NCBI RefSeq assembly: GCF_004310295.1
Contig: NZ_SISB01000003.1
Span: 1-64,000 of the forward strand
Direction: 5' to 3'
Source of the DNA: Pseudomonas sp. BGI-2
Lineage (GTDB): Bacteria > Pseudomonadota > Gammaproteobacteria > Pseudomonadales > Pseudomonadaceae
DNA length: 64,000 nt
Shown here: in pieces, positions 10,049-20,200 of the stretch
Layout: every line of letters starts with the position of its first letter
Position numbering within the stretch: the stretch's first letter is position 1
The notes under the pieces: model-generated
What the model was told of the DNA's origin: nothing
Databases searched by the model: none
The model's input: only the letters and a program-made list of their open reading frames with translations
Program-made: the position numbers and the translations under genes

Positions 10049-11080
10049 ATGCTGACGATCTACTCGGACGATCACCACCTGCACCACGGCCGTTGTGAAT
10101 TGATGGACGGGCAATTGATGCCCTGCTTCGAAATGCCCTCGCGAGCCGACCATGTGTTGCAACGTGTGCAAAAGCAGAATCTCGGCCCGGTCGAAGCGCC
10201 CCAGGATTTTGGCCTGGACCCGATCGCGCGCATCCACAGCCGCGACTACCTCGACTTCTTTATAGGCGCCTGGGCACGCTGGACCGAATTCAATACCGAC
10301 GGCGACTTGCTGCCCTACACCTGGCCGGCCCGCACCCTGCGCCGGATCATCCCCACCAGCCTGCACGGCCAGCTCGGCTATTACAGCTTCGACGGCGGCG
10401 CACCGATTACCGCCGGCACCTGGCAAGCGGCGTACAGCGCAGCGCAAGTGGCCCTCACCGCGCAAGCCGCGATCCAGCGCGGCGCCCGCAGTGCCTTCGC
10501 GCTGTGCCGGCCACCGGGACATCACGCCGCCAGCGATTTGATGGGCGGTTATTGCTACCTCAATAATGCCGCCATTGCCGCTCAGGCGTTCCTTGATCAG
10601 GGCCACAAAAAGGTCGCGATCCTCGACGTCGATTACCACCACGGTAACGGCACTCAGTCGATTTTCTATGAACGCAGCGACGTGCTGTTCACCTCGATCC
10701 ACGGCCATCCGGAAGCCGAGTTCCCGTTCTTCCTCGGTTATGAAGACGAGCTCGGCGAAGGGGCCGGCGAAGGCTTCAACTTCAACTACCCTTTGCCGGC
10801 CGGCAGCGGCTGGGACAGTTGGAGTGCCGCACTGGAGCAAGCCTGCAAAGAGATCGAACAGTACGGCGCCGACATCATCGTCGTCTCCCTGGGCGTGGAT
10901 ACGTTCAAGGACGATCCCATCTCCCAGTTCAAGCTCGACAGCCCGGATTACCTGGCCATGGGCGAGCGCATCGCGAAGCTCGGCAAACCGACGCTGTTCG
11001 TGATGGAAGGCGGTTACGCGGTAGAAGAAATCGGCATCAACGCCGTGAACGTTCTCGAAGGTTTTGAAAGCGCCCAATGA
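10049..11080 (+). CDS. aphA: Acetylpolyamine amidohydrolase (histone deacetylase fold)
   Basis: A 343-residue zinc-dependent deacetylase that removes the acetyl group from acetylated polyamines. It has the histone-deacetylase-fold motifs RPPGHHA (about residues 153-159), the metal-binding DVDYHHGNGTQ (about residues 193-203) and SLGVDTFKDDP near residue 280. The start MLTIYSDDHH at 10049 has GGAGAA upstream and is the family start. The pairing with a polyamine-binding protein 12 bases downstream matches PA1409-PA1410 of P. aeruginosa (from memory), where AphA works in acetylputrescine/acetylcadaverine use. Confidence 0.92.
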   Translation: MLTIYSDDHHLHHGRCELMDGQLMPCFEMPSRADHVLQRVQKQNLGPVEAPQDFGLDPIARIHSRDYLDFFIGAWARWTEFNTDGDLLPYTWPARTLRRIIPTSLHGQLGYYSFDGGAPITAGTWQAAYSAAQVALTAQAAIQRGARSAFALCRPPGHHAASDLMGGYCYLNNAAIAAQAFLDQGHKKVAILDVDYHHGNGTQSIFYERSDVLFTSIHGHPEAEFPFFLGYEDELGEGAGEGFNFNYPLPAGSGWDSWSAALEQACKEIEQYGADIIVVSLGVDTFKDDPISQFKLDSPDYLAMGERIAKLGKPTLFVMEGGYAVEEIGINAVNVLEGFESAQ

Positions 11081-11092
11081 GGAATTAGAACA

Positions 11093-12193
11093 ATGAACAG
11101 ACTAAAGCGTTTTATTGCACCGGCGCTATGCGCCACGGTGCTCGGTGGCGCCGCCCACGCTGAAGAGCGAACGTTGCGCGTCTACAACTGGTTCGACTAC
11201 ATCACCCCCAAAGCGCTGGAAGACTTCAAGGCACAGAACACCCAGACCAAACTGGTCTACGACATCTTCGACACCAACGAAGCACTCGAGGCCAAGCTGC
11301 TGACCGGCAACTCTGGCTACGACGTGGTGGTGCCCTCCAACGTGTTCCTCGCCAAACAGATCGAGGCCGGCGTGTTCCAGCCGCTGGACCGCAGCAAACT
11401 GCCGAACTGGAATCACCTTGATCCGAAGCTGATGAAGCTGCTCGAAGGCAACGATCCGGGCAACAAATTCGCCGTGCCGTACATGTACGGAACCATCCTG
11501 ATCGGCTTCAACCCGGACAAGGTCAAAGCCGCGCTGGGCGACAACGCGCCGGTGGACAGTTGGGATTTGATCTTCAAGGAAGAGAACATCAGCAAGCTCA
11601 AGCAGTGCGGCGTCGCCCTGCTCGATTCGCCGTCGGAGATCCTGCCGCTGGCCTTGCAATACCTCGGTCTGGACCCCAACAGCAAGAAGCCTGCGGATTA
11701 CGAAAAAGCTGAAGCGCTGCTGATGAAAATCCGTCCGCACATCACCTACTTTCACTCCTCCAAATACATGGCCGACATTGCCAACGGCGATATCTGCGTC
11801 GCGGTCGGTTATTCCGGCAGCTTCTCCCAGGCCGCCAACCGCGCCAAGGAAGCCAAGAACGGTGTGATCGTCGACATGCGCCTGCCGAAAGAAGGCGCGC
11901 CGATCTGGTTCGACATGCTCGCAATTCCGAAAGGCGCGAAGAACACGGAAGACGCCTACACCTTCATCAACTACCTGTTGCAACCGCAAGTGATTGCGCC
12001 GGTCAGCGACTTCGTCGGCTACCCGAACCCGAATAAGGACGCCACGGAATTGGTCGACCCGGCGATCCGCAACAACCCGAACCTGTACCCGACCGAAACG
12101 GCCATGGGCACGCTATACACCCTGCAACCGTTGCCACGCGATGCCGAACGCGCGCGGACCCGGGCCTGGACCAAGATCAAGTCCGGGATCTGA
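11093..12193 (+). CDS. Periplasmic polyamine-binding protein (PotF/SpuD-like)
   Basis: A 366-residue periplasmic substrate-binding protein of polyamine ABC transporters. A signal peptide ends at AHA (residues 21-23). The mature N-terminus [20 protein letters not shown] is typical of PotF/SpuD/SpuE, and [16 protein letters not shown] and the [10 protein letters not shown] segment are family features. GAGGAA precedes the start. No permease or ATPase genes are next to it, so it must borrow a transporter encoded elsewhere. It is probably co-transcribed with aphA. Its terminator has been split by a MITE. Confidence 0.92.
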   Translation: MNRLKRFIAPALCATVLGGAAHAEERTLRVYNWFDYITPKALEDFKAQNTQTKLVYDIFDTNEALEAKLLTGNSGYDVVVPSNVFLAKQIEAGVFQPLDRSKLPNWNHLDPKLMKLLEGNDPGNKFAVPYMYGTILIGFNPDKVKAALGDNAPVDSWDLIFKEENISKLKQCGVALLDSPSEILPLALQYLGLDPNSKKPADYEKAEALLMKIRPHITYFHSSKYMADIANGDICVAVGYSGSFSQAANRAKEAKNGVIVDMRLPKEGAPIWFDMLAIPKGAKNTEDAYTFINYLLQPQVIAPVSDFVGYPNPNKDATELVDPAIRNNPNLYPTETAMGTLYTLQPLPRDAERARTRAWTKIKSGI

Positions 12194-12210
12194 AACCACG
12201 CCTGAAAACC

Positions 12211-12448
12211 GAAGACCCGCCGTGACGCGTAATGCTGTTCACTTAAGCGCGGGCAGTCATTTGTGGCGAGGGGATTTATCCCCGTTCGGCTGCGAAGCAG
12301 TCGTAAATCCAGACAACTCGGTCTGTCTGAACGGGCGCAGGGGACCGCTTCGCAGCCCAACGGGGATAAATCCCCTCGCCACAGGTTCTCGCTCGACTGA
12401 TGATTGTCTTAAGTGAACAGCATTACGCCGTGACGCGGGTCTTTTTTT
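12211..12448 (+). terminator. Intrinsic terminator of the polyamine-binding gene, split by a MITE
   Basis: GACCCGC at 12214-12220 and GCGGGTC at 12435-12441 followed by seven T residues would form a 7-bp terminator stem with loop CGTGAC once the 200-bp element and one target duplication are removed. The arms still flank the palindromic insert, so they might still pair in RNA. Confidence 0.8.
12228..12427. mobile_element. 200-bp MITE with REP-like core and 8-bp target duplication
   Basis: The element is exactly 200 bp, bounded by perfect 20-bp terminal inverted repeats CGTAATGCTGTTCACTTAAG and complement. The direct repeat CCGTGACG at 12220-12227 and 12428-12435 is the target duplication. Inside is a second large palindrome: TGTGGCGAGGGGATTTATCC from 12262 and its complement ending at 12383, each joined to a GCGAAGC/GCTTCGC arm. 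It has no coding capacity and so needs a transposase in trans. A 200-bp repeat family named R200 has been described in P. fluorescens SBW25; I cannot confirm identity. Confidence 0.88.
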
Positions 12449-12553
12449 GCCTGCGATATTTATGTACCGCCATTCACTTCGGGCCGCCCGATACCTTGCC
12501 CTGATCCAGCGCTGCGCACTCAACAGCGGCGCGCGCTCAATCAGGAGACGACC

Positions 12554-15500
12554 ATGTCCGAAACCGTTGCCCCGAGTGCAGAAGAGGTACTGACCCAACT
12601 GGTCACCGGCCCCTCGATCAGAGAGGTCGCCGCGAGCGCGTTGAGTCCTGCGCTCAATGCGCTTTATCCGCAGTTGAAGATTGATCCGACGCTCGCCACG
12701 GTCGTCACCCCGACCTGGGTCGATACCGGCACCGATGTCGTGTCCGGCCACAACTTGTATGAATCGCTCACCGATGTGCTGGTGCGACTTGGTTGGTCGG
12801 GAACAACGGTGACGCTCATCGATGGCGAACATTTCCTGACCCTGCAACCGGGCGCTGAACCGCTGGCTCAACTGCCGGTGAAAATCGACGCCATCGGATG
12901 CCTGCTCAACACGCTCGCACCGCAGCTGTTCATCGCCTATCAGCAACAGCAGCTTGATTACTGGAATCAGGAGACAAGCCCTTCGACCCCGCGCTGGCAT
13001 TCGCTTTCGCAATCGCTGCAGGACATCTGGAACCTGGATGGGGTCACTGACTGGGATGCGGATCACAAAGCGATGGCCCGAGCAGTATTCAACCATCCGG
13101 ATCGCGCAACACGGCGGTCACAGGACAAGTACCTGACCAAGGCCTGCCTGATCGACACCGACCGGGTTGAAAACGCGGTGAGCGAACATCTGCGTGTCCT
13201 GGATATCGCCGTGTTCGTGGGCACGTTGGGCACGCGAACCCTGGTGCTGACGCACTCGATTGCCGAAGGGTTCAGGTGTTACGACTCTGTTGAGGCACTG
13301 GGTAAAACATTGTTCGCCCAGCCTGGAACGTCAAGCGTTGAGCTGACACTGCAATGGCGTCTGTATGAACCCGATGGCAATTTCTTTCACCACCAGGCCT
13401 GCGCGCTGATCGCACTCGAAGCTGAAGCCATCGGTCAATTCAATACGTTTCAGCGTGCTTCTTTTACGAGTCTTTCACCACAAATCAGTGCCGCGGCAAA
13501 AAGCTTCACTGAGTTTGAAGCCCTGCCGTCGTCGCGCTTCAGCAAGGTTCAAGGGTTACTGACAGGCTGGTTGAAAAACGCTTCGTCAGCGGACCTCACT
13601 CGGTACAGCCGACATTTGATGGACCTGGCGCAGCTGCGGGAACAGGACGCTGGAAAAACCTTCGACGAAGGCATCTCGTCACTGCCGCAATTTGCGCTGC
13701 AAACCCTGCGAGAGCAGATGATCAAGGATCATCCAGCGGCAGCGGACCTGGACCTGAAAGACATTGAAATCAACATCACCAGCGTCGTAGTGCTGGGCGC
13801 CGTCGTGGTACCCGGCAAGACGCAAACCACCACGCTGTCGCTGGTCGAACTGGCGCTGCAAAACCTGATTGCCGTTCCGCTGGGCAACAAGACGGTGCGC
13901 TACAAAAACGGCAACGCGGCGCCTGCGTGGATGACCCCGGCCTATCTGGAAAAGCTCGTCACGCAGGTCGATATCGGTGCGGTTTACCCGGCACTGATCA
14001 AGCGCAAGCTGCTTGAAGACCCACCAGAAACGTTGCGACGCCAGGCTCTCTACACTCGCCATCTGCGCATCCAGCTGCCCTTGCAGGCGTTGCAGCACAA
14101 GATGCGCAGTGAGGCCGGGATTGATGAACGCGGGTATCAATACGTCAATGCGGCCATGCAGGAAAACGCTGCCGATCGCTGGGTGAACGGACAGGAGATT
14201 GTCATTCGACCGTTGGCCTTTATTACCGGTGATTCCGCCGACAGCAAAGGCGATGAAGTCGCCAACATGTTCGTCATCGGTCCTCGGCTCACCGACAAAG
14301 GACCGTGTCTGCTCTACCGGCCATTGCTCTCCCCCTCGCTGACGCAGCACCCAAGCGAGGCCAATCTGCTGTATGCGATCAAGCACGAAAAACCCCTTCG
14401 CCAATCGATCCTGGCCTGGCTGTCCGACGATGTGCGCTTCAACTACTCCCAGTATGTGTTTTCGGGTGAGTTACCTTCGGTCTGGACGCTGACCCAATTG
14501 CTGGTAGATCCCACTTCAGCCCTGGGCAAGATGGGCGCGGTTTCGCTCAGTGCGGCAGCCCTCGATGACGCGCCGCTGGCGACCCTGTTCAAAGCCAACG
14601 CCAACGCGATGATTACTCTGGCTGACCGTCAATCGGTGTCCAATGCGCAAGCTCGCTGGGCGACGCTCAAGCAAGGCACATGGATGCTGTTCAATGTCGC
14701 GTTGCCCTTCCTCGGTCGCACTGCCGGTGTTGCCGCGTGGATCTGGCAGATCATGGACGACTTGCAGGACATTACCGACGCCGCTGAGAACGACGACAGT
14801 CAACTCGCCTGGTCCGCCGTGACGGATCTCCTGTTGACGCTTGGCATGGTGCTGGCCCATCGGGCTGCCGCTCGCCATAAACCCGTCTCGCGGTTGCCCG
14901 AAAAGGTCGAGCTGCCACCCGTCACACCCGAAAGCAAGCCTGCCGGAAAAATAACGATCTCCCACCTAACCGATCTCAATCAGCTTCCACCGTCCCATGA
15001 GACATCTCTGCACGCCATCGCGACGCTGCCTACTTCATCCCTGGGCGCCTTGCTGGATGAACTGGCCATCGCCGAGCCCAAAGGAATGGCAGCCGCCTCC
15101 AGCGAGCCCGATCCTTATCAACACCTCAGTTCGCTCAACGGGAAAAGGTACGCGAAGGTCGGTCAGCGATGGTTCGAAGTCACCCTCAACGACAACAACG
15201 ATGTGCAGATCATTGACTCACGCCAGTCTCCTATGCGCGCCGGACCGTTACTGATCAAGAACGCCAGAGGCGAATGGTTCATCGATACACGACTGAGGCT
15301 TAAGGCCGGAGGCAAGGAGAAACATCGGCTGGAACAACAAAACCAGCAACGCCAGGCTGAACTGAAACAGCAAATGATTGCGTTCGAAAGCCAAACCAAA
15401 AGCCGCGAGACCGAACTCAAGGAAGCTCAAAAAAACGCGCAGGCGCCTACAGCCACCGACACCCATCGCCGCTTGTACCTTGAAATGCTCGACGCGCAGA

Positions 15501-17140
15501 TGTCGTTCATCAGCGCCAACATGGAACAGATGAAAGCCTTCAATGCTCGCGAGGCCATTCCCAATTACCGAAAAGCGATGATCAGTCGCCTGGATTTCCA
15601 GCTTTCGCTGCTGCAAAAATGGTTCGATCACCAGCGTCCGCGTTTCGGCAGTCAAATGCTTCTTTCCCTCGACCTACTCGACAAACAGCCAACGGAAGAC
15701 ATACAGACCGCCCGGCAAACCCATCAACTCATGAGCGATCTGACCGCAAGCTACATCAACAAAATCGAGTTCGCGCATTCGCGCTTCGAGCAACTGAACC
15801 TGCTTGGCAAAGAAGCCGTCGAAGTGATCCGCGACGTCAAAGCCAACTTGCCGACATTCAATTTACAAGACCTCAAACTGTTCCAGATCACACTGGGGCA
15901 AGAGTTGTGCCTCGACGACAGTGTTACGACCGCGCCTGAAGCGCGCCAGGCACTGGAGAACGTTGTCGAAAACGCAGCCCTCGCCATTCAGGCATCACTG
16001 GACCTGGCCGCTGACGAAGAGGTGCGGCGCCTACCGGAGCGGATCGATGGGCTGAGCGATCTGGTGGAGCAGCTCTCGATCACCGACCAGCGCATCGTCG
16101 ATCTGCCCACCGAGTTTCCCGGTCAGCTCCTGCAACCATCGCTCGACTTGATGCGCCGACGTATCGACGGTTTTCAACAGCGCACCGTGAAGCATCTGGC
16201 GATGCTGCTGCGGGAACGCCAGGCACTCGAGCCGCAACCGGGCCCTTCCCGCCTGCCGACCGCTCCCGCCAAGCGAATCATCAAGACCCGCTACAAAGGT
16301 ACGGTGGTCGGCCAGATAAGCGCCGATTCCGTGGCGCATGGGTCAGAACTGATTGACGTGACCTCGGCGTTGACCGGCAAAGTCATCTCGACCTTTCATG
16401 AGAAGACTCCGGGTGTCTGGGTTGAAAGAGTGGCGCCGAAACCGGTTTCCCCCGTCGTCGTCCAACCCGACTTGAGTGCAAGCAATGTGCTTGGCCAGGC
16501 CTTGCTGGACGGGTTGGATGGGTTCATTCGTCGAACAGAGGCCCACTCAAAAGGGACGCGGCGAATACCCGTGGAAATAGAGGAAATTTTTCATCAGCAG
16601 GCCCATCGATTGCAGGAAGCCGCCAGCGCAATCGAAGAAGCGCTGACTGCCACTAATTCCACTGAAGGCGGTCCGGGTTCCGCCGTCACACTGGTCAAGC
16701 AGTTGAATGATGGGGCAACCAGACTCTACAACCAGGGACGCGTGACGCGCATCAGCATGACCAAACTGCAGCCGCCGACGGCGGAGCGCGTCCGGTGGCT
16801 GCAAACCGAAGGTCAGGTCGACATCGTCAAGAACCCCGGCCGACGCTTGCTCAAAAGCCGTAAAAGAGACTACCTCGAGGAGTATGAGATCCGTGATCGC
16901 AGCACCAAAGAAGCTCTGTGGTATGCCCACTTCCACTATTCAGAGCCCGCGTCGCCTGCACAAACCTTCACGGCGGCGCACCTGAAAACCGTGCAGCAAC
17001 GGCTGCTAGGGGGCGCATCCGAGTCCCGCAACGCGAACGACGATCTCCGGGCGATTTCGATCTACCGCAGCGAGATCAGCCCGCAACTGGCGACCACACT
17101 GTTCTTCACAAAAGAGCCGTCTTCGGCCTCAGGATCGTAA
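12554..17140 (+). CDS. Giant dermonecrotic-toxin-N (DUF6543)-type protein, copy A
   Basis: A 1528-residue protein. The first 800 or so residues match what is annotated in pseudomonads as the dermonecrotic toxin N-terminal domain (DUF6543): RLYEPDGNFFHHQACAL, GIDERGYQYVN, and MFVIGPRLTDKGPCLLYRP near residue 571. Two hydrophobic segments at about 709-735 and 753-771 could insert in a membrane. A basic coiled-coil-prone region (about 920-960) follows, then helical segments and a conserved C-terminal block ending in WYAHFHY (His1459, His1461). There is no signal peptide and no recognised catalytic domain. GGAGA precedes the ATG. A divergent paralogue follows in tandem. A secreted toxin or effector is plausible but unproven; no secretion or immunity gene is adjacent. 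Confidence 0.8.
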   Translation: MSETVAPSAEEVLTQLVTGPSIREVAASALSPALNALYPQLKIDPTLATVVTPTWVDTGTDVVSGHNLYESLTDVLVRLGWSGTTVTLIDGEHFLTLQPGAEPLAQLPVKIDAIGCLLNTLAPQLFIAYQQQQLDYWNQETSPSTPRWHSLSQSLQDIWNLDGVTDWDADHKAMARAVFNHPDRATRRSQDKYLTKACLIDTDRVENAVSEHLRVLDIAVFVGTLGTRTLVLTHSIAEGFRCYDSVEALGKTLFAQPGTSSVELTLQWRLYEPDGNFFHHQACALIALEAEAIGQFNTFQRASFTSLSPQISAAAKSFTEFEALPSSRFSKVQGLLTGWLKNASSADLTRYSRHLMDLAQLREQDAGKTFDEGISSLPQFALQTLREQMIKDHPAAADLDLKDIEINITSVVVLGAVVVPGKTQTTTLSLVELALQNLIAVPLGNKTVRYKNGNAAPAWMTPAYLEKLVTQVDIGAVYPALIKRKLLEDPPETLRRQALYTRHLRIQLPLQALQHKMRSEAGIDERGYQYVNAAMQENAADRWVNGQEIVIRPLAFITGDSADSKGDEVANMFVIGPRLTDKGPCLLYRPLLSPSLTQHPSEANLLYAIKHEKPLRQSILAWLSDDVRFNYSQYVFSGELPSVWTLTQLLVDPTSALGKMGAVSLSAAALDDAPLATLFKANANAMITLADRQSVSNAQARWATLKQGTWMLFNVALPFLGRTAGVAAWIWQIMDDLQDITDAAENDDSQLAWSAVTDLLLTLGMVLAHRAAARHKPVSRLPEKVELPPVTPESKPAGKITISHLTDLNQLPPSHETSLHAIATLPTSSLGALLDELAIAEPKGMAAASSEPDPYQHLSSLNGKRYAKVGQRWFEVTLNDNNDVQIIDSRQSPMRAGPLLIKNARGEWFIDTRLRLKAGGKEKHRLEQQNQQRQAELKQQMIAFESQTKSRETELKEAQKNAQAPTATDTHRRLYLEMLDAQMSFISANMEQMKAFNAREAIPNYRKAMISRLDFQLSLLQKWFDHQRPRFGSQMLLSLDLLDKQPTEDIQTARQTHQLMSDLTASYINKIEFAHSRFEQLNLLGKEAVEVIRDVKANLPTFNLQDLKLFQITLGQELCLDDSVTTAPEARQALENVVENAALAIQASLDLAADEEVRRLPERIDGLSDLVEQLSITDQRIVDLPTEFPGQLLQPSLDLMRRRIDGFQQRTVKHLAMLLRERQALEPQPGPSRLPTAPAKRIIKTRYKGTVVGQISADSVAHGSELIDVTSALTGKVISTFHEKTPGVWVERVAPKPVSPVVVQPDLSASNVLGQALLDGLDGFIRRTEAHSKGTRRIPVEIEEIFHQQAHRLQEAASAIEEALTATNSTEGGPGSAVTLVKQLNDGATRLYNQGRVTRISMTKLQPPTAERVRWLQTEGQVDIVKNPGRRLLKSRKRDYLEEYEIRDRSTKEALWYAHFHYSEPASPAQTFTAAHLKTVQQRLLGGASESRNANDDLRAISIYRSEISPQLATTLFFTKEPSSASGS

Positions 17141-17163
17141 GGCGTACGTTGTGCTGAACCCGA

Positions 17164-17187
17164 GACCCGCATTAGCGGGTCTTTTTT
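17164..17187 (+). terminator. Intrinsic terminator between the two giant genes
   Basis: GACCCGC-ATTA-GCGGGTC followed by six T residues. The stem is the same as that of the terminator upstream of copy A, and the bases after it are also similar (CGATATTTATGTACC versus CGATATATATATCTACC). Confidence 0.95.
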
Positions 17188-17286
17188 CCCTCCGATATAT
17201 ATATCTACCACCCCGGAGGGCCGACGCCTGAGTACCTTCGATGCATCAAGAGGCTTTCCCTGCCTCGCTTTGCCCCAGGTATCGCC

Positions 17287-20200
17287 ATGAGCAACAACAC
17301 TTCATCGCCCCAAACTGAATCGACGCCCTTGGTGGAAACCAGTGACCTGGTGAGCCTGACCAGCCATGGTCCGATGCTCAGCGAAGTGGCATCAAACCTC
17401 CTGCGCCAGATGTTGGAAAAGTCCTGGCCAGAATTGCAAGTCGACCCAGACAAAGCCTTCGTCGCCACGCCTCGATGGCTCATCGTGGACGACCACGTCG
17501 AGGCTGGCCCGACCGAGTTCGAATCACTGACCTTGGCGCTGATGCGCCAGGGTCTGTATGGGACGGTGGCCAACTATCTCGAAGGCGAGCATTTCCTGAC
17601 CCTCGAACCGGACAGCGAAAACCCGGTTCACCTCGCCGTCAGCATTGAAGACATTGCAAGAATACTCAATGACTCGGCGTCGATACTGTTCGTCGAGGCT
17701 CAAGTACGGCAGCTGGAGTTCTGGAATGCAAAGGGGCATGTGATCCCCCGCTGGCAGGAGCTTTCGGATACGTTGCGCAAGGCGTTGAACGTGCAGACGG
17801 TCAAAGGCTGGGACGCCGATGAATGCGCGATGGCGCGAGAGGTCTTCAACGCCCCGGACAAAACCACCCGTAAAAATGTAAAAAGCGAATTTTCTGCCAT
17901 TCAGGCGTGCCTTCTCGATGTCGATACCGTCGAGAATGACATCGCCCGCCATCTGTTGATTGGCGGCGCGCTGGTGCTTAAGGCCACGTATCGCAAGCGC
18001 GAACTGCTGGTGATGTACACCATCGAGCGCGCCTACGAGTCGTTCAGTTCGCTGGAAGAACTGGGTAGCTCGCTTCCCGCACGCTTGGAGGAACAACAGT
18101 CAGGACGTGGTCTGACGTGGCGGCTTTACGAGCCGGAAGGCAACGTCTTCGATCACATGGCGTGGGCGTTGGTGTCGTCACAATTGGATGCCATCAACTC
18201 ATTGCAGTTTCTTGAAGCACCGGCAGTCGATGTCGAGCCCGAAACCGGGCTCGACCCCACCGAAAAAGCGCAACTCCTGCAACTGAACAAAGCGATTCCC
18301 GATTGGCTGCGCAACGCCTCGTACAACGATGTTCAAGACTACAGCCGTTACATCAGCGCACTGGGCAAGCTGTACAGGCAACCGAACAGCAAACTGGCCA
18401 AAGCCGAGATCCCGTCCATCACCGATTACGCTCAGCAGTTGATGCGTGAAGCGATCATCGCGGATCCACTGGCGGTCGGCAGCGCGAATCTTGCGCTGGA
18501 CGATCTGCGGATCAAAATCACCAACAGTTTTTCCGCCGACAATTTCACGCTCCCCAACCCCCTCGATCAGCGTATTGAAACGCTGGCCGACTTCGCTCTT
18601 GAGAATGAAGCGCCCTATATGGCGACATTGTTTTTCAAGGGCGGAGAGGCGGTGCCTGATTGGCTGACTGCTGAACTTCTTACCACCGTGTCAGCGCGAG
18701 TGGACGTCGGCAAAGCTTATCCAGAACTGATCAAGCCCAAGCTCCTGGAGGATCCGGTCGCCTCCCGACGTCAGGAAAACTTCTATCGCGACCAGCTGCG
18801 TTCTTTGCTGCCACTCCAGGCATTAGAGGCCAGATTCAAGCCTGAAACCGGTGTGGACGAACGCGGTTATCAATACGTCTGCGAGCTGCTCGATCCCGAT
18901 GTCTCAGCCAAAACCATTGCCCTCTACCCGCTGACGATGACACCACAACATCGCTTGATCAACAGCAGCGACACAGTCGACAACATGTTCATCATCAGCC
19001 CTCGAGAGGCACACGGCGGGCCTTGCCTGCTCTATCGGCCGATGCTCGATGAGCCCCTGCTGCAATACCCCTCAAGGCAAAACCTTTTGTACGCGTTGCA
19101 TCAACCCGGTGACCTCAGGGATTCGGTACTGGCCTGGCTGCCCGGTAAAAATCTGAGCTTTGAATACGCCCAGTATGTTTTCCCCACCGGACTGCCCTCT
19201 CCGTGGCTGATCGCGGAACAAGTCGTCAATCCATTGCAGCGGGCAGACAAGTTCGGGCGCGTGGTTTTCGAAAGCGTCGAGATCACCGGCGACATTCTGT
19301 CTGCGCTGTTCAAAAGCAACGCGCAGATGCTGGTCAACCTCGCCGACCGTAAATCGCGATCCAATGCCGAACGGCGCTGGAGTGTTTTGAAAGACAGTGG
19401 CTGGGCGCTCTTCAACGTCGCCTCAAATTTCCTCAGCGGTGCGGTCGGTACAGCCGTCTGGGTCTGGCAAACCATCAACCAGATTCAGCAGGCCCTCGAT
19501 GCCCATGACAAGGATGACCGTTTCATCGAATGGACGTCGGTGTCGGACATTCTGCTGGCGATCGGCATTATCCTCAGCCACCACGCCGTGATGCGACGCA
19601 AGAGGGTTTCGAGCAAACCCCGAATTGAGCAGGTGTCGAAGGAGAAAGCTGCAAAACTCGTCGCCGAACCCGTGACCGTCACGCTCAATCCCACCCCGCT
19701 GGCTCCGGATCTTCCGCCCAGTCACCTTTCCTCGCTGGAGTTGGCCGGCTCGGTCCCACGCCGAGCACCGACCGCGCTGGGCGCCTACCTGGACACGCTA
19801 AAAGTCACGGCCCCCGATATTTCCAGCGCAAGCGTGACGAAGGTAAAGGAAGCTCCTCCGCATTTTTACCAACATAAACTCAGAAACTACGCACAGGTGG
19901 GTGATCGGTGGTTCTACGTCGACGTGAAAGGCGACGAAGAGGTTCATATCGTTTACCCGGATCAACCTGAGCGAAACGGTCCGATGCTGATGGATAACGG
20001 CAAAGGGCAATGGGTGCTCGACCTGCGTCTGCGTTTGCGAGGGGGCGCCGGAAATGCGTTCAGTCGCCACCAGGAGGCGGCTAACGAGCAGCGCAGAGTC
20101 AATCTGGGTGAAGCACTGAGATCCTTCAAAAGCCTCGAAAAGGCGAAGGAAACCGAACTGACAAAGTTACATGACGGCATCCGGCAAGCCAGCGCTGAAA

